Assembly (NCBI GenBank): GCA_000720375.1
Contig: JOAA01000032.1
Coordinates: forward strand, 1 to 64,000
Origin: Rhodococcus rhodnii
Lineage (GTDB): Bacteria > Actinomycetota > Actinomycetes > Mycobacteriales > Pseudonocardiaceae
Direction of reading: 5' to 3'
DNA: 64,000 nucleotides
In this document: positions 9,681 to 17,372 of the stretch, in pieces
How the letters are laid out: each line of letters opens with the position of its first letter
Position numbering within the stretch: position 1 is the first letter of the stretch
Notes under the pieces: model-generated
Databases searched by the model: none
Told to the model about the DNA's origin: nothing
What the model saw: the letters and a program-made list of their open reading frames with translations, nothing else
Translations under genes and position numbers: made by a program

Positions 9681-9696
9681 GGCCGGTTTTCCGGCC
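9681..9696 (-). terminator. Hairpin after the His-rich lipoprotein gene
   Basis: A perfect 6-bp stem GGCCGG-TTTT-CCGGCC lies 3 nt past the lipoprotein stop (9699). There is no T-run, so it may be a weak or Rho-assisted terminator. A second short hairpin, CCACAG-N8-CTGTGG, follows at 9646-9665. Confidence 0.4.
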
Positions 9697-9698
9697 CC

Positions 9699-10022
9699 TC
9701 AGGTCCGCGCTATGGACAGGTCTAGGAGAACAGTGCGGCCGGTCCTGCTGCGCGGTTGGTCCACGCGTGCGGGCCGAACGCCTGTCTCCTGCGGCTGGGC
9801 CTCGACCGTCACCGGTGTGGTGACCGGTATCGGAGCTACAGTCGTTGGAACAGCGGCGAAGTAGTCGTGTGAGTGCGGTTCTGTCTCATGGTGGCAGTGA
9901 CCGTCGTGAGTGGACACGACGCCGTGCGACTCGAGATGGTCCTCCGTGTGCGGTGCGCAGGAAGCGATCACGAGCCACAGGAACGGCAGCAGTAGGAGAA
10001 TGGCCACCCGTCGTGTCCTCAT
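9699..10022 (-). CDS. Small His-rich predicted lipoprotein
   Basis: A 107-aa protein with an N-terminal hydrophobic segment and a lipobox-like LVIASC (cleavage before about Cys22). The mature N-terminal region is dense in His (HTEDHLESHG, then HDGHCHHETEPHSHDY: nine His within about 28 residues), then a Pro/Thr/Val-rich tail (PTTVAPIPVTTPVTVEAQ). This composition suggests a surface lipoprotein that binds a transition metal such as Zn, Ni or Cu. No family was recognised. It is on the same strand as, and between, the response regulator and the PLP enzyme gene, with a hairpin after its stop. The start ATG at 10022 is preceded by only a weak ribosome site. Confidence 0.55.
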   Translation of the reverse strand: MRTRRVAILLLLPFLWLVIASCAPHTEDHLESHGVVSTHDGHCHHETEPHSHDYFAAVPTTVAPIPVTTPVTVEAQPQETGVRPARVDQPRSRTGRTVLLDLSIART

Positions 10023-10065
10023 CGTGATCTACGCTACCAGTCCGCAGCCGATCAGTCACACACGG

Positions 10066-10671
10066 TCAAAGCCACCCGTGCTCGTGCGCGGTCCGGATCG
10101 CCTCGGCCCTGGTGGACACCCCGAGCTTGTTGATCACCGCGGCGATGTAGTTGCGGACCGTTCCGTTGGACAGGTGCGTCTGCTTGGCGATCACGGCCAC
10201 CGGTGTGTCGAACTCGGCGAGCCGGAGAACCTCCAGCTCACGCGGTGTCAGCGGGCACTCGGGCGCGGTCAGGGCGTCCGCGGCGAGCGACGGGTCGACG
10301 TAGCGGTCGCCGCCGTGGACGCGCCTGATGACGTCGGCCAACGTGCCACCTGGTGATCCCTTGCGCACGAATCCCTTGGCACCGGCGGAAAGTGCTTGTT
10401 TCAGGTGCTGCGGCCTGCCGTGCCCGGTCAGGATGATCACCGCGCACTCCGGCGCGACCTTGGTCAGCTCGGTGGTGACTTCGATGCCGTCGAGCGCCGG
10501 CATCTCCAGGTCGACCACGGCCACGTCCGGCTTGTGCGCCAACGCGGCCTCGACGGCTTTCCGGCCGTCGGGCGCGTGGCCGACCACTTCGAGGTCCGGC
10601 TCCAGGTTCAGCAACGCGGCCAACGCGGTGCGGATCAGGTCCTCGTCGTCGGCGAGCAGTACTCGGATCAC
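10066..10671 (-). CDS. NarL/LuxR-type response regulator
   Basis: A 201-aa response regulator. The receiver domain has acidic residues near LLADDED, phospho-acceptor Asp54 (VVDLEMP), Thr in IILTGHG and Lys in VRKGSPGG. The C-terminal LuxR helix-turn-helix (about 137-197) reads LTPRELEVLRL and LSNGTVRNYIAAVINKLG. The GTG start at 10671 overlaps the stop of the kinase gene (GTGA), so the pair is co-translated. It closely resembles DesR-type regulators. The target is unknown. Confidence 0.93.
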   Translation of the reverse strand: MIRVLLADDEDLIRTALAALLNLEPDLEVVGHAPDGRKAVEAALAHKPDVAVVDLEMPALDGIEVTTELTKVAPECAVIILTGHGRPQHLKQALSAGAKGFVRKGSPGGTLADVIRRVHGGDRYVDPSLAADALTAPECPLTPRELEVLRLAEFDTPVAVIAKQTHLSNGTVRNYIAAVINKLGVSTRAEAIRTAHEHGWL

Positions 10672-11798
10672 GGTTTTATCGAGGCTTCCAGTGTGAAGAC
10701 GCCGTCCTGTTGGCGGGTGCGCAGCCGTCCGCCGGCTTCGGCCAGCCGGTCGGCGAGCCCGGCGAGGCCGGAACTGTGCCGATCGGTCGCTTTGGTCCCG
10801 GCGCCGTCGTTGGCCACGGTCATCCGCACCTCCTCGCCTTCCTGTGTCACGTCGATCGTGCACCACTTGGCTTGGCTGTGCCGCAGCATGTTGGTGCTCG
10901 CCTCCCGCAGCACGACCGCGAGCCGCGTGGCGATCGCCTGCGGCAGTTCGTTGTCCGGCTGCGTGATCGTGCAGCGTACTCCGGAGGACTGCAGCACGTC
11001 GGCGATCGCGTCGAGCTGTTCCTTGAGGTTGACGGCCCGATAGCCGTGGACGGCCTCGCGCATGTTCGTCAGTGCCCTGGTCGCCAGTTGCTGCACCTCG
11101 GACGCCTCTTTCGCGGACGCTTCGGCGTCGACCGATGCGAGTTTCGAGGCCAGCTCCGCCTTGAGGGTGATCAGGGACAAGTCGTGGCCGAGCACGTCGT
11201 GCACATCGCGGGCGAACCGCAGCCGCTCCTCGGTCGCCGCGAGCTGGGCCTGTGCTTCGCGGCCTTTGCGGGCCTGCAACAGCATGTCCCAGAGCCACAG
11301 GTGCGCGACACTCATCGCGATCACGGCCGCCGCGATACTGGCCACGATCACCAGCGCCGGGACCGGCCGGTCAGCCAGGATCCCGGCGGCCACGAAGACC
11401 ACGAGCGATAGGACCGTCGTCGGTACTCGGCCGACCTTGAGCATGGGCAGGGACCCGATGATCGAGCCGCCGATCCATGCCCACGTCTCCCACCGGCTCC
11501 CGCCAACCGGAGCTGTGAGGGGGAGCGTCAGCACGGAGGCGACCCCGAAGGCGATCAGCAAACGCCGTCTGGCGTGGTCGCTGAGCCAGGGCGTGACCGT
11601 TGCGTACAGCGCGCCCGCCTGCGTCGCCGCGAAGGCGAGCACACCGATGGCCCCGAGCACGATCCATAGCGGACGTGACTCACGAAAGATCCCGATCCCG
11701 GGCATGATCAGGCTGGTCGCCACGGTGACCGCCAACGAGCCCAGCGTGACCGCCCTGGCCCGGCGCAGCATCGGTTCCACCGGCAAGATGCTATTCAT
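10668..11798 (-). CDS. NarL-family sensor histidine kinase
   Basis: A 376-aa kinase with five or six N-terminal membrane helices (residues about 15-170) and almost no extracytoplasmic domain. A HisKA_3 dimerisation domain follows with phospho-accepting His200 in ARDVHDVLGHDLSLI, then a HATPase domain (SSGLAGLADRLAEAGG). The membrane-embedded sensor suggests sensing of a membrane or lipid state or a hydrophobic ligand, as in DesK-type kinases; that is inference. First gene of a two-gene operon, upstream of and overlapping the response regulator. Confidence 0.92.
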   Translation of the reverse strand: MNSILPVEPMLRRARAVTLGSLAVTVATSLIMPGIGIFRESRPLWIVLGAIGVLAFAATQAGALYATVTPWLSDHARRRLLIAFGVASVLTLPLTAPVGGSRWETWAWIGGSIIGSLPMLKVGRVPTTVLSLVVFVAAGILADRPVPALVIVASIAAAVIAMSVAHLWLWDMLLQARKGREAQAQLAATEERLRFARDVHDVLGHDLSLITLKAELASKLASVDAEASAKEASEVQQLATRALTNMREAVHGYRAVNLKEQLDAIADVLQSSGVRCTITQPDNELPQAIATRLAVVLREASTNMLRHSQAKWCTIDVTQEGEEVRMTVANDGAGTKATDRHSSGLAGLADRLAEAGGRLRTRQQDGVFTLEASIKP

Positions 11799-11870
11799 AC
11801 CTTCAGCCTGGCGAAGCCCATGCGCAAATCCGATGTGCGGATGTCACCAACCAGGCATGCACCAACCGCC

Positions 11871-12013
11871 GTGTCCACCTTCGCAGCACCCCGTGTCCAC
11901 CGTTCCGGCACCATGAAATTCCCGCCTGATGCCGGAATGTGTGTCTCGGTGTGCCCGAATGTGTGTCTCGGTGTGCCGGAATGTGTATTTCGGGGTGTCG
12001 GAGTGGTGGACAC
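11871..12013. repeat. 22-bp tandem repeats inside 19-bp inverted repeats
   Basis: Three consecutive 22-bp units (11931-11952, 11953-11974, 11975-11996) share the core GCC(G/C)GAATGTGT(G/A)T(C/T)TCGG(T/G)GT. They are flanked by inverted copies of GTGTCCACCGTTCCGGCAC (11893-11911) and GTGTCGGAGTGGTGGACAC (11995-12013), which match at 16 of 19 positions. A further copy, GTGTCCACCTTCGCAGCAC, lies 22 bp to the left at 11871. The same GCCGGAA.GGTGGACAC word occurs in the array at 43.1 kb (43104-43122), so this is an interspersed element family. It occupies the gap between LysR and the kinase operon. Function is unknown. Confidence 0.75.
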
Positions 12014-12017
12014 GCGG

Positions 12018-12821
12018 TCAGCGAACACCGGATCGACCTGGCATGGACAGCAGTTCGACGCGGTGCACCAGGCGTGTGACGGGCACCGCGGGCAGGCCGT
12101 CGACCATGTGCTGTGGCAACAGAACCAGGCCATGGCCGGCGGCTGCCATCTCCAGTAGCCCGGGGACGTGCGTTCCTTCGTAGCGCAGAGCGGCACGGAA
12201 ACCATCCGTGCCGCTCGCGCTACGCAGCTGTGCCAACGGAATCGCCGAGTCCGGTGCGTCGATCCATTGCGCGTCAGCGAGATCCACGAGGTTGATCCGT
12301 TTGCGCCGGGCCAGCGGGTGATCGGCGGGGAAGACCACGACCAGCGGGCGTTCCGCGACGCCCACTGTGGCCAGTGGCGCGACATCCGGCAGGTTCAACG
12401 GATCGCTGGCCGCGGCGACCCCGTCGACCAGGCCAAGGTCGAGGGTACCTTGAGCGACACCGGTCACCACGTCGGCGCGTGGCAGGACCCGGATGTGGTT
12501 GGCCGCGACGATGTCGGGCATGAACGCCAGCGGGGACAAGCCGACGACGAGCCGGTCCGGCGGTGCCTCGATCATCCTCGTGATCTCCGCGCGGGCGGCG
12601 TCCAGTCGCAACAGGATCGGTCCGGCGTGCTCCAGCAGACGCTGGCCCTCCGGCGTGGGCTTGACCGGGCGCCGGTTCAGCAGCGCCACACCCAGATCAT
12701 TCTCCAACGCGGCGATGTGTTGGGACACAGCGGACTGCGTGTATCCGAGTTCGTCGGCGGCGCGGGAGAAGGAGCCGCAGCGGGTGACGGCCACGAACGT
12801 CCTCAACAGATGCGGATCCAT
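12018..12821 (-). CDS. LysR-family transcriptional regulator
   Basis: A 267-aa LysR protein. The N-terminal winged HTH is clear (DPHLLRTFVAVTRCGSFSRA, then LGYTQSAVSQHIAALE), followed by a type 2 periplasmic-binding-like effector domain (PDRLVVGLSPLAFMP to the C-terminus). It is slightly short for the family (usually 290-310). The ATG at 12821 is chosen because LysR proteins start a few residues before LRTF. It is divergent, with a 76-bp gap, from the amidotransferase/MFS operon at 12898, which it probably regulates. Confidence 0.92.
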   Translation of the reverse strand: MDPHLLRTFVAVTRCGSFSRAADELGYTQSAVSQHIAALENDLGVALLNRRPVKPTPEGQRLLEHAGPILLRLDAARAEITRMIEAPPDRLVVGLSPLAFMPDIVAANHIRVLPRADVVTGVAQGTLDLGLVDGVAAASDPLNLPDVAPLATVGVAERPLVVVFPADHPLARRKRINLVDLADAQWIDAPDSAIPLAQLRSASGTDGFRAALRYEGTHVPGLLEMAAAGHGLVLLPQHMVDGLPAVPVTRLVHRVELLSMPGRSGVR

Positions 12822-12897
12822 GTGCATAAGTATCGCTAATGCCCAGTCCATGAATCATCGTTGGTGCTGAACTCGGTCCCCGGGTGAGGATGACGGC

Positions 12898-13572
12898 ATG
12901 ACAGCACGACTCGCATTGGTGGGGGACCGGTCCGCGGCGGTCAGATCCCACACCAGGATCCCCCAGTTGTTGCAAGGCCTGGATCTGGACGCCTACTGGA
13001 TCCCGACCGAGGACGTCGACGAGACGCTCGCCGGGTTCGACGCCATCTGGCTGGTGCCCGGCAGCCCGTACCGCAGCGAAGCCGGTGCCGTGCAGGCCGT
13101 GCGAATCGCGCGTGAGCGGCGGATTCCGTTTCTCGGGACGTGCGCCGGGCTGCAACACGCCCTGCTGGAGTTCGCCCGCAACGTGTGCGGGTTGGACATT
13201 CACCACGCCGAAAACACCCCGGATGCCGACGATCTGTTGATTGTGCCCTTGACATGTTCGTTGGTCGGCCATGAGGGCGTAGTCACGACGGTCCCGGATT
13301 CGTTGGCGCACAGGATTCTCGGTGCCGGCCGGACCATCGAGCGTTATCACTGCGCGTACGGCCTGAGCGAGAAGTACTTGCAGCCCTTGCAATCGCACGG
13401 CCTGCGCGTGACAGGCACCGACGAGGAAGGACAGCTCAGGATCGTCGAACTCGACGACCACCCGTTTTTCCTGGCCACGCTCTTCCAGCCGGAACTGGCC
13501 GAAAACCAGCCTCATCCGATCGTGAAGACGCTTGCCATAGCGGCACAGGAACATGCCACTGTAGTCAGGTGA
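12898..13572 (+). CDS. CTP-synthase C-terminal-like amidotransferase-fold protein
   Basis: A 224-aa stand-alone class I glutamine-amidotransferase fold resembling only the C-terminal half of CTP synthase. The nucleophile elbow is intact (LGTCAGLQHALLEFARNV, Cys82). The catalytic dyad region, normally HPEF, reads FQPELAENQPHP, so Gln197 replaces the expected His while Glu199 stays. A family-typical ERYHCAYGL segment (Cys152) is present. NCBI names a family with this look 'CTP synthase C-terminal region-related (seleno)protein', some members having Sec where others have Cys; I recall this from annotation and could not check it. Glutaminase activity is therefore doubtful. It is coupled by a GTGA overlap to an MFS exporter and divergent from LysR. 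Confidence 0.8.
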   Translation: MTARLALVGDRSAAVRSHTRIPQLLQGLDLDAYWIPTEDVDETLAGFDAIWLVPGSPYRSEAGAVQAVRIARERRIPFLGTCAGLQHALLEFARNVCGLDIHHAENTPDADDLLIVPLTCSLVGHEGVVTTVPDSLAHRILGAGRTIERYHCAYGLSEKYLQPLQSHGLRVTGTDEEGQLRIVELDDHPFFLATLFQPELAENQPHPIVKTLAIAAQEHATVVR

Positions 13573-14774
13573 CGACCCTTCCCGCGAAGCGTTCTGTCCT
13601 GCGAGATCCGAAGTTCCTGCGGCTATGGCTGGCCACGACTGCCTCTTCCGTCGCGACCTGGGCACTACCGTTCATTCTCGGGCTTGCCGTGCTCGACCGG
13701 ACGTTGACCGCGAGCGGTCTCGGCGTCGTGCTCGCGGCGCGACTGGTCGGATTTCTGCTGGCAGTGCCGGTCGGCGGGGTGTTGGCCGACCGGTATTCGC
13801 GGCGGACCATCCTGTTCTGGGCAGGCGTTCTGTCGCTGGTGAGCACGCCGCTGATCGCGTACGGCGGATTGCCCGTGATGGTGGGTGCCGCGGTGTTGCT
13901 TGGCGCGGGACAAGGCGCCTGCCGTCCCGCGTTCCAAGCGCTTACGGCCGAGGTCGTGGACGCTTCCCAACGGCAGCAGGCAAACGCGGCGATGACGCTG
14001 GCCATGCGCGTGTCAACCCTTGTCGCGCCTGGACTGACCGCACTGCTGGCGACCATGGTGAGCACTTCGGGGATATTGCTGGGAACCTGCGCGCTATGGC
14101 TGATCGTCACGCTTGTCCCACCGGCCGGGGCGAGCCGAGTGGTCCGTGAACGCGCCAGGTTCCACCAGGAATTCCTGGACGGTCTACGGGAAGCGCGCAG
14201 ACATCCATGGTTCCTCGCCGGACTTGCCGCGTTGACCCTCACGTCGGCCATGGGACAGACCACGATCGCGGTCGCGTTGCCGGTGGTCAGCCGGGACCGC
14301 TACGGCACGGAAGCGGTGCTGGCCGCGGGAATGACCGGGTACTCGATCGGGGCACTGGCCGGTGCGTTGATCATTGCGCGGTGGCGGCCACGCAACCAGG
14401 GCTGGGCGGCGTTCGGCGGTCTCGCCCTGTTCGGGTTCGCGCCGCTGAGCATGCTGTTCCCGGTGCACCCGGTCGTGATCGTGGCCGCCTTCGTCGCGGT
14501 CGGGATCGGCATCGAACTGTTCAACGTGCCGTGGTTCACCGCGATGCAACGGGAAGTCCAGCCGGACAAGCTGGCCCGGGTGTCCTCATTGGACTTCCTG
14601 GTCTCGTACGGGCTCGCGCCGGTCGGCCTTGCCCTGATCGCGCCGGCGATCGACGCGTTCGGCATGGGCGCAGTGCTGGCCGTCTGTGCCGCGATGTGCT
14701 TCCTGGCGCCCGCCGCCGCGGCGGTCGTGCCCAGTTCACGGCACCTGTCGGTCAAGACTCCGCGATCCGCTTGA
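13569..14774 (+). CDS. MFS transporter (EntS-like)
   Basis: A 401-aa twelve-helix MFS protein of the EntS/drug-efflux type. The loop motif reads GGVLADRYSRRTILFWAG; cytoplasmic repeats such as RFHQEFLDGLREARRHPW precede helix 7. The GTG start overlaps the amidotransferase stop (GTGA), so the two are a coupled operon, probably controlled by the divergent LysR. The 3' end overlaps the convergent ArsR gene by 23 nt. The substrate is unknown. Confidence 0.88.
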   Translation: MTTLPAKRSVLRDPKFLRLWLATTASSVATWALPFILGLAVLDRTLTASGLGVVLAARLVGFLLAVPVGGVLADRYSRRTILFWAGVLSLVSTPLIAYGGLPVMVGAAVLLGAGQGACRPAFQALTAEVVDASQRQQANAAMTLAMRVSTLVAPGLTALLATMVSTSGILLGTCALWLIVTLVPPAGASRVVRERARFHQEFLDGLREARRHPWFLAGLAALTLTSAMGQTTIAVALPVVSRDRYGTEAVLAAGMTGYSIGALAGALIIARWRPRNQGWAAFGGLALFGFAPLSMLFPVHPVVIVAAFVAVGIGIELFNVPWFTAMQREVQPDKLARVSSLDFLVSYGLAPVGLALIAPAIDAFGMGAVLAVCAAMCFLAPAAAAVVPSSRHLSVKTPRSA

Positions 14775-15069
14775 TGGTCTGCAGTCGACGGTCCCATTCG
14801 GCGGCGAGACCGGCCATCCAGTTCGCTGTCGCGGCCAGCCGATCGGACTTGACCGAGTAGCGCACCTCGCGGCCATGCCGCCCGCCGTCGACCAGGCCTG
14901 CCTGCTGCAGCACGGACAGGTGTTTGACGATCGCCTGCCTGGTCACGGGCACGTCGGCGGCGAGCGTGGTCGCGGTGGCCTCGCCGCGGTCGGCGAGGGC
15001 GTCCAGCAGGCGTCGACGGGTCGGATCCGCCAGCGCCGCCAGCACCTCGTCGACACCGTCGGTCATCAT
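14752..15069 (-). CDS. ArsR-family winged-helix repressor
   Basis: A 105-aa ArsR protein: VDEVLAALADPTRRRLLDAL, then ATTLAADVPVTRQAIVKHLS (recognition helix) and the wing GGRHGREVRYSV. It lacks the metal-binding CxC of metal sensors and ends in the WDRRLQTIKR tail typical of the ArsR/SRPBCC (SdpR-like) subgroup. It follows the SRPBCC gene by 9 nt in one operon. ATG codons at 15069 and 15066 are both possible. It probably represses its own operon through the palindromes at 15523-15576. Confidence 0.9.
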   Translation of the reverse strand: MMTDGVDEVLAALADPTRRRLLDALADRGEATATTLAADVPVTRQAIVKHLSVLQQAGLVDGGRHGREVRYSVKSDRLAATANWMAGLAAEWDRRLQTIKRIAES

Positions 15070-15078
15070 CGGCTCCCG

Positions 15079-15504
15079 TCAGGCCTCGACGTACGCCCGC
15101 AGTTCGTCGAGCTCAAGGTGCCATCCTTCCGTGTTGTCCTTGACCGCCAGTTCCTGATCCCCGCTCAGCGTGGTGAATCCGCTCTCGATCACCCGCAGCC
15201 GGGTGCCGTCGCCATCCTCGGACAGCGTGAACTCGACCAGCGTCTGGTTGCCCGGTGCGGGATCGGTGTCCGCGGGACGGGCCCACCAGTACGAGAACCG
15301 GCGTGGCGGCTCGACCGTCTCCACCGTGCCGTGGAAACGCCCGTGCGCTGCCCAGCCGAACACGATCGCGCCGCCCGGCCGCAGGTCGACTTCGGCTTCG
15401 TCGCCGAACCACTCCTTGACGTGCTTCTCCTCGGTCAACGCGGCCCACACCTTCTCGATGGGTGCGGCGATGGTGATGTCGCGCTGAATGGTGTCGGAAA
15501 CCAT
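15079..15504 (-). CDS. SRPBCC (AHSA1-like) protein
   Basis: A 141-aa AHSA1/SRPBCC-fold protein (ITIAAPIEKVWAALTEEKH, EWFGDEAEVDLRPGG, the RFSYWWARP segment, and a C-terminal GWHLELDELRAYVEA). The ATG at 15504 has an excellent AAGGAGGG ribosome site. Such proteins bind hydrophobic ligands and are regularly paired with ArsR repressors. Here the SRPBCC gene comes first and ArsR second. The operon promoter region carries two TTGCAC palindromes and is divergent from TetR. Confidence 0.9.
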   Translation of the reverse strand: MVSDTIQRDITIAAPIEKVWAALTEEKHVKEWFGDEAEVDLRPGGAIVFGWAAHGRFHGTVETVEPPRRFSYWWARPADTDPAPGNQTLVEFTLSEDGDGTRLRVIESGFTTLSGDQELAVKDNTEGWHLELDELRAYVEA

Positions 15505-15522
15505 GAGCCCTCCTTCGGTTGA

Positions 15523-15576
15523 TGTGCAACTCGATGGTTGCACATGATGGGCTGACGTGCAACCAGTGAGTTGCAC
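15523..15576. promoter_or_regulatory. Paired palindromic operators in the SRPBCC-ArsR / TetR promoter
   Basis: TGTGCAAC-N6-GTTGCACA (15523-15544) is a perfect 22-bp palindrome with 8-bp arms. GTGCAAC-N6-GTTGCAC (15557-15576) has the same 7-bp core. Centres are 33 bp apart, about three helical turns, which would put two dimers on the same face. They lie between the divergent SRPBCC-ArsR operon (start 15504) and TetR (15602). Either regulator could be the binder; ArsR is favoured because one site overlaps its operon leader. Confidence 0.65.
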
Positions 15577-15601
15577 TTACGAAGGTGCGTGCACGCAAGA
15601 T

Positions 15602-16222
15602 ATGGTGCGTCAGGTGAGTGGACTGCGTGAACGCAAGAAGATCGCCACCCGGGAGGCCCTCAGCGCCGCGGCGCTGAGGCTGGCGCTGGAGCGTGGTCCA
15701 GACAACGTGCGAGTCGACGACATCGCCGAGGCCGCAGGCGTATCGCCAAGGACCTACAACAACTACTTCTCCAGTCGTGAGCAGGCCATCGTCGCGGCCA
15801 TTGGTGCCGAGCGAGCGCACCGGATCGCGGACGCTTTGCTCGCCCGCCCGGCTGAAGAATCCTTGTCCGAGGCGGTCGTGGTGGCGATCGCGGAGCAGTA
15901 CACGAGCGAGCCGACAGGTGACGCGCTCACGTTGATCACCACTGCGCCCGCGTTGCGCGAGGAGTACGTGAAGACGGTCCTGTCGATCGAGTCGCCCCTC
16001 GCTTCCGCCATCGCGGCCCGTACCGGCGTCGACGACGAACTGGCCACAGCTGTGCTCGCCGCGTCGATCTCTGCCGCGGCCAGGGTTGCGGTCGAGCGAT
16101 GGATTACTCGTACGGAGTCAGGGCTTGTTGTCGTGCCCGCGATTCCCTTGGCTGATTTTCTCCGGCACGCGTTGTCCCACCTGGCTCCCGCGATGGATGC
16201 GCTTGGTTCGCGAGACGGCTGA
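15602..16222 (+). CDS. TetR-family regulator
   Basis: A TetR protein of about 206 aa. The N-terminal HTH (LRERKKIATREALSAAALRL, VRVDDIAEAAGVSPRTYNNYF) is typical, followed by an all-helical ligand domain with a family-typical C-terminus (ARVAVERWI). The ATG at 15602 is used; a GTG at 15614 (VSGLRERKK) is an equally good protein start, and neither has a strong ribosome site. Divergent from SRPBCC-ArsR across two palindromes. Confidence 0.9.
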   Translation: MVRQVSGLRERKKIATREALSAAALRLALERGPDNVRVDDIAEAAGVSPRTYNNYFSSREQAIVAAIGAERAHRIADALLARPAEESLSEAVVVAIAEQYTSEPTGDALTLITTAPALREEYVKTVLSIESPLASAIAARTGVDDELATAVLAASISAAARVAVERWITRTESGLVVVPAIPLADFLRHALSHLAPAMDALGSRDG

Positions 16223-16269
16223 ACCCCACTCAAAAACACGGCAAGCAACATTGGACAACTTTGGAAGCC

Positions 16270-16299
16270 TTGCGAAGCCACACCCGGCGTGGATACTCT
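16270..16299 (+). promoter_or_regulatory. Probable sigma-70-type promoter of the PAS-LuxR gene
   Basis: TTGCGA (16270-16275), an 18-bp spacer and TACTCT (16294-16299) resemble a housekeeping actinobacterial promoter. Transcription would start about 50 nt before the GTG at 16354. Confidence 0.4.
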
Positions 16300-16353
16300 C
16301 GGCCAGGACGTGCGGAGGGACCTGTTCTCTGGGGTGAGAGGTGGGTCGTCCAG

Positions 16354-16839
16354 GTGGACAACGAATTTTTCCGGTCATTCAACGCGGTGCCGGGCTTGTG
16401 CGCGGCGCAGGTTGATGCGCGCGGAGTGGTGGTCAAGGCCAGCCAGCAGCTTTACCGGCGGCTCGGCTGCGACCCGGATGACCTGCGCGGACGATACGTC
16501 ATGGACGTCGTCCGGCGTGACGGGCTGCGCGGCGAGACGATCGTCGTGATGGTCGAGTCCGAGCAGGAGCGCCGACCGGAGACCACTGGCCGGGGCACAA
16601 AGAAGATACTGACCAAAATGGACTCGCGGATTCTCGAAGGCGTCGCCGCGGGCGTGCCGACGGCCAAACTCGCGGTGATGGTCGACCTCAGCCGTGGGGG
16701 CGTGGAATACCACGTGACGAACCTGCTGCGGAAACTCAGCGCTCCCAATCGGACTTCGCTGGTGTCCAAGGCTTATGCGGAGGGGATTCTCGAGGCGGGG
16801 ACGTGGCCGCCGAAGGTGGTACCCGACTTCGTGAAGTAG
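16354..16839 (+). CDS. PAS-LuxR small transcriptional regulator
   Basis: A 161-aa protein with an N-terminal PAS-like domain (FNAVPGLCAAQVDARGVVVK, then LYRRLGCDPDDLRGRYVMDV) and a C-terminal LuxR/GerE-type HTH (MDSRILEGVAAGVPTAKLA, then GGVEYHVTNLLRKLSAPNR). This short PAS-HTH layout recurs in actinomycetes. The GTG at 16354 is preceded by GAGAGGTGG; the in-frame upstream stretch looks non-coding. The ligand is unknown. It ends 11 nt before the carbonic anhydrase gene but the two look unrelated. Confidence 0.8.
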   Translation: MDNEFFRSFNAVPGLCAAQVDARGVVVKASQQLYRRLGCDPDDLRGRYVMDVVRRDGLRGETIVVMVESEQERRPETTGRGTKKILTKMDSRILEGVAAGVPTAKLAVMVDLSRGGVEYHVTNLLRKLSAPNRTSLVSKAYAEGILEAGTWPPKVVPDFVK

Positions 16840-16850
16840 GTTCTGCGGGC

Positions 16851-17369
16851 ATGCCGCTGTTCTCCTTTGAAGGCAAGAGCCCACAGGTCCACCCGGCCGC
16901 CTGGATCGCACCCACCGCCACCCTGGTCGGTGACGTGATCGTCGAAGCCGACGCGTCGGTCTGGTACGGCGCGGTGATCCGCGCGGACTTCGGCCGGATC
17001 GTGATCCACGAGGGCGCCAACGTCCAGGACAACGCGGTCATCCACGTCGGCCCGAACGGCTGCTCGGTCGGCCGCGGCGCGACCGTCGGGCATCTCTGCC
17101 TGGTCCACGACTGCGTGATCGGTGACTACGCGATCGTCGGCAACGGTTCGACGGTGCTGGATGGTTCGCGGGTCGGGGAACGGGCCATGATCGCCGCCGG
17201 GTCGACCGTGACTCCGGCTTCAGAGGTCCCGGCCGAGGTGATGGCGATGGGATCGCCGGCCAAACGCCATATCCCGCTCACCGACAGCGCGCGCGAATGG
17301 ATCGACACGAATCCCTCGCTGTACCAGGAGCTGGCCCGCCGACATGCGGCGGGCATCGCTGAGGTGTGA
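16851..17369 (+). CDS. Gamma-carbonic-anhydrase-family hexapeptide protein
   Basis: A 172-aa left-handed beta-helix protein. It has repeating hexapeptides (ATLVGDVIVEADASVWYGAV) and zinc-ligand-like histidines in IHVGPNG and GHLCLVHDC, with the C-terminal helix AREWIDTNPSLYQELARRH typical of the gamma-CA/YrdA/PaaY group. Activity is either zinc-dependent carbonate hydration or a related hydrolase; many family members are uncharacterised. The ATG at 16851 follows the PAS-LuxR stop by 11 nt. Confidence 0.9.
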   Translation: MPLFSFEGKSPQVHPAAWIAPTATLVGDVIVEADASVWYGAVIRADFGRIVIHEGANVQDNAVIHVGPNGCSVGRGATVGHLCLVHDCVIGDYAIVGNGSTVLDGSRVGERAMIAAGSTVTPASEVPAEVMAMGSPAKRHIPLTDSAREWIDTNPSLYQELARRHAAGIAEV

Positions 17370-17372
17370 CAG

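Noticed and set aside
12898..13572. Selenocysteine in the CTP-synthase-like gene
   Set aside because: No in-frame TGA lies inside the domain; Cys codons occupy the candidate positions.
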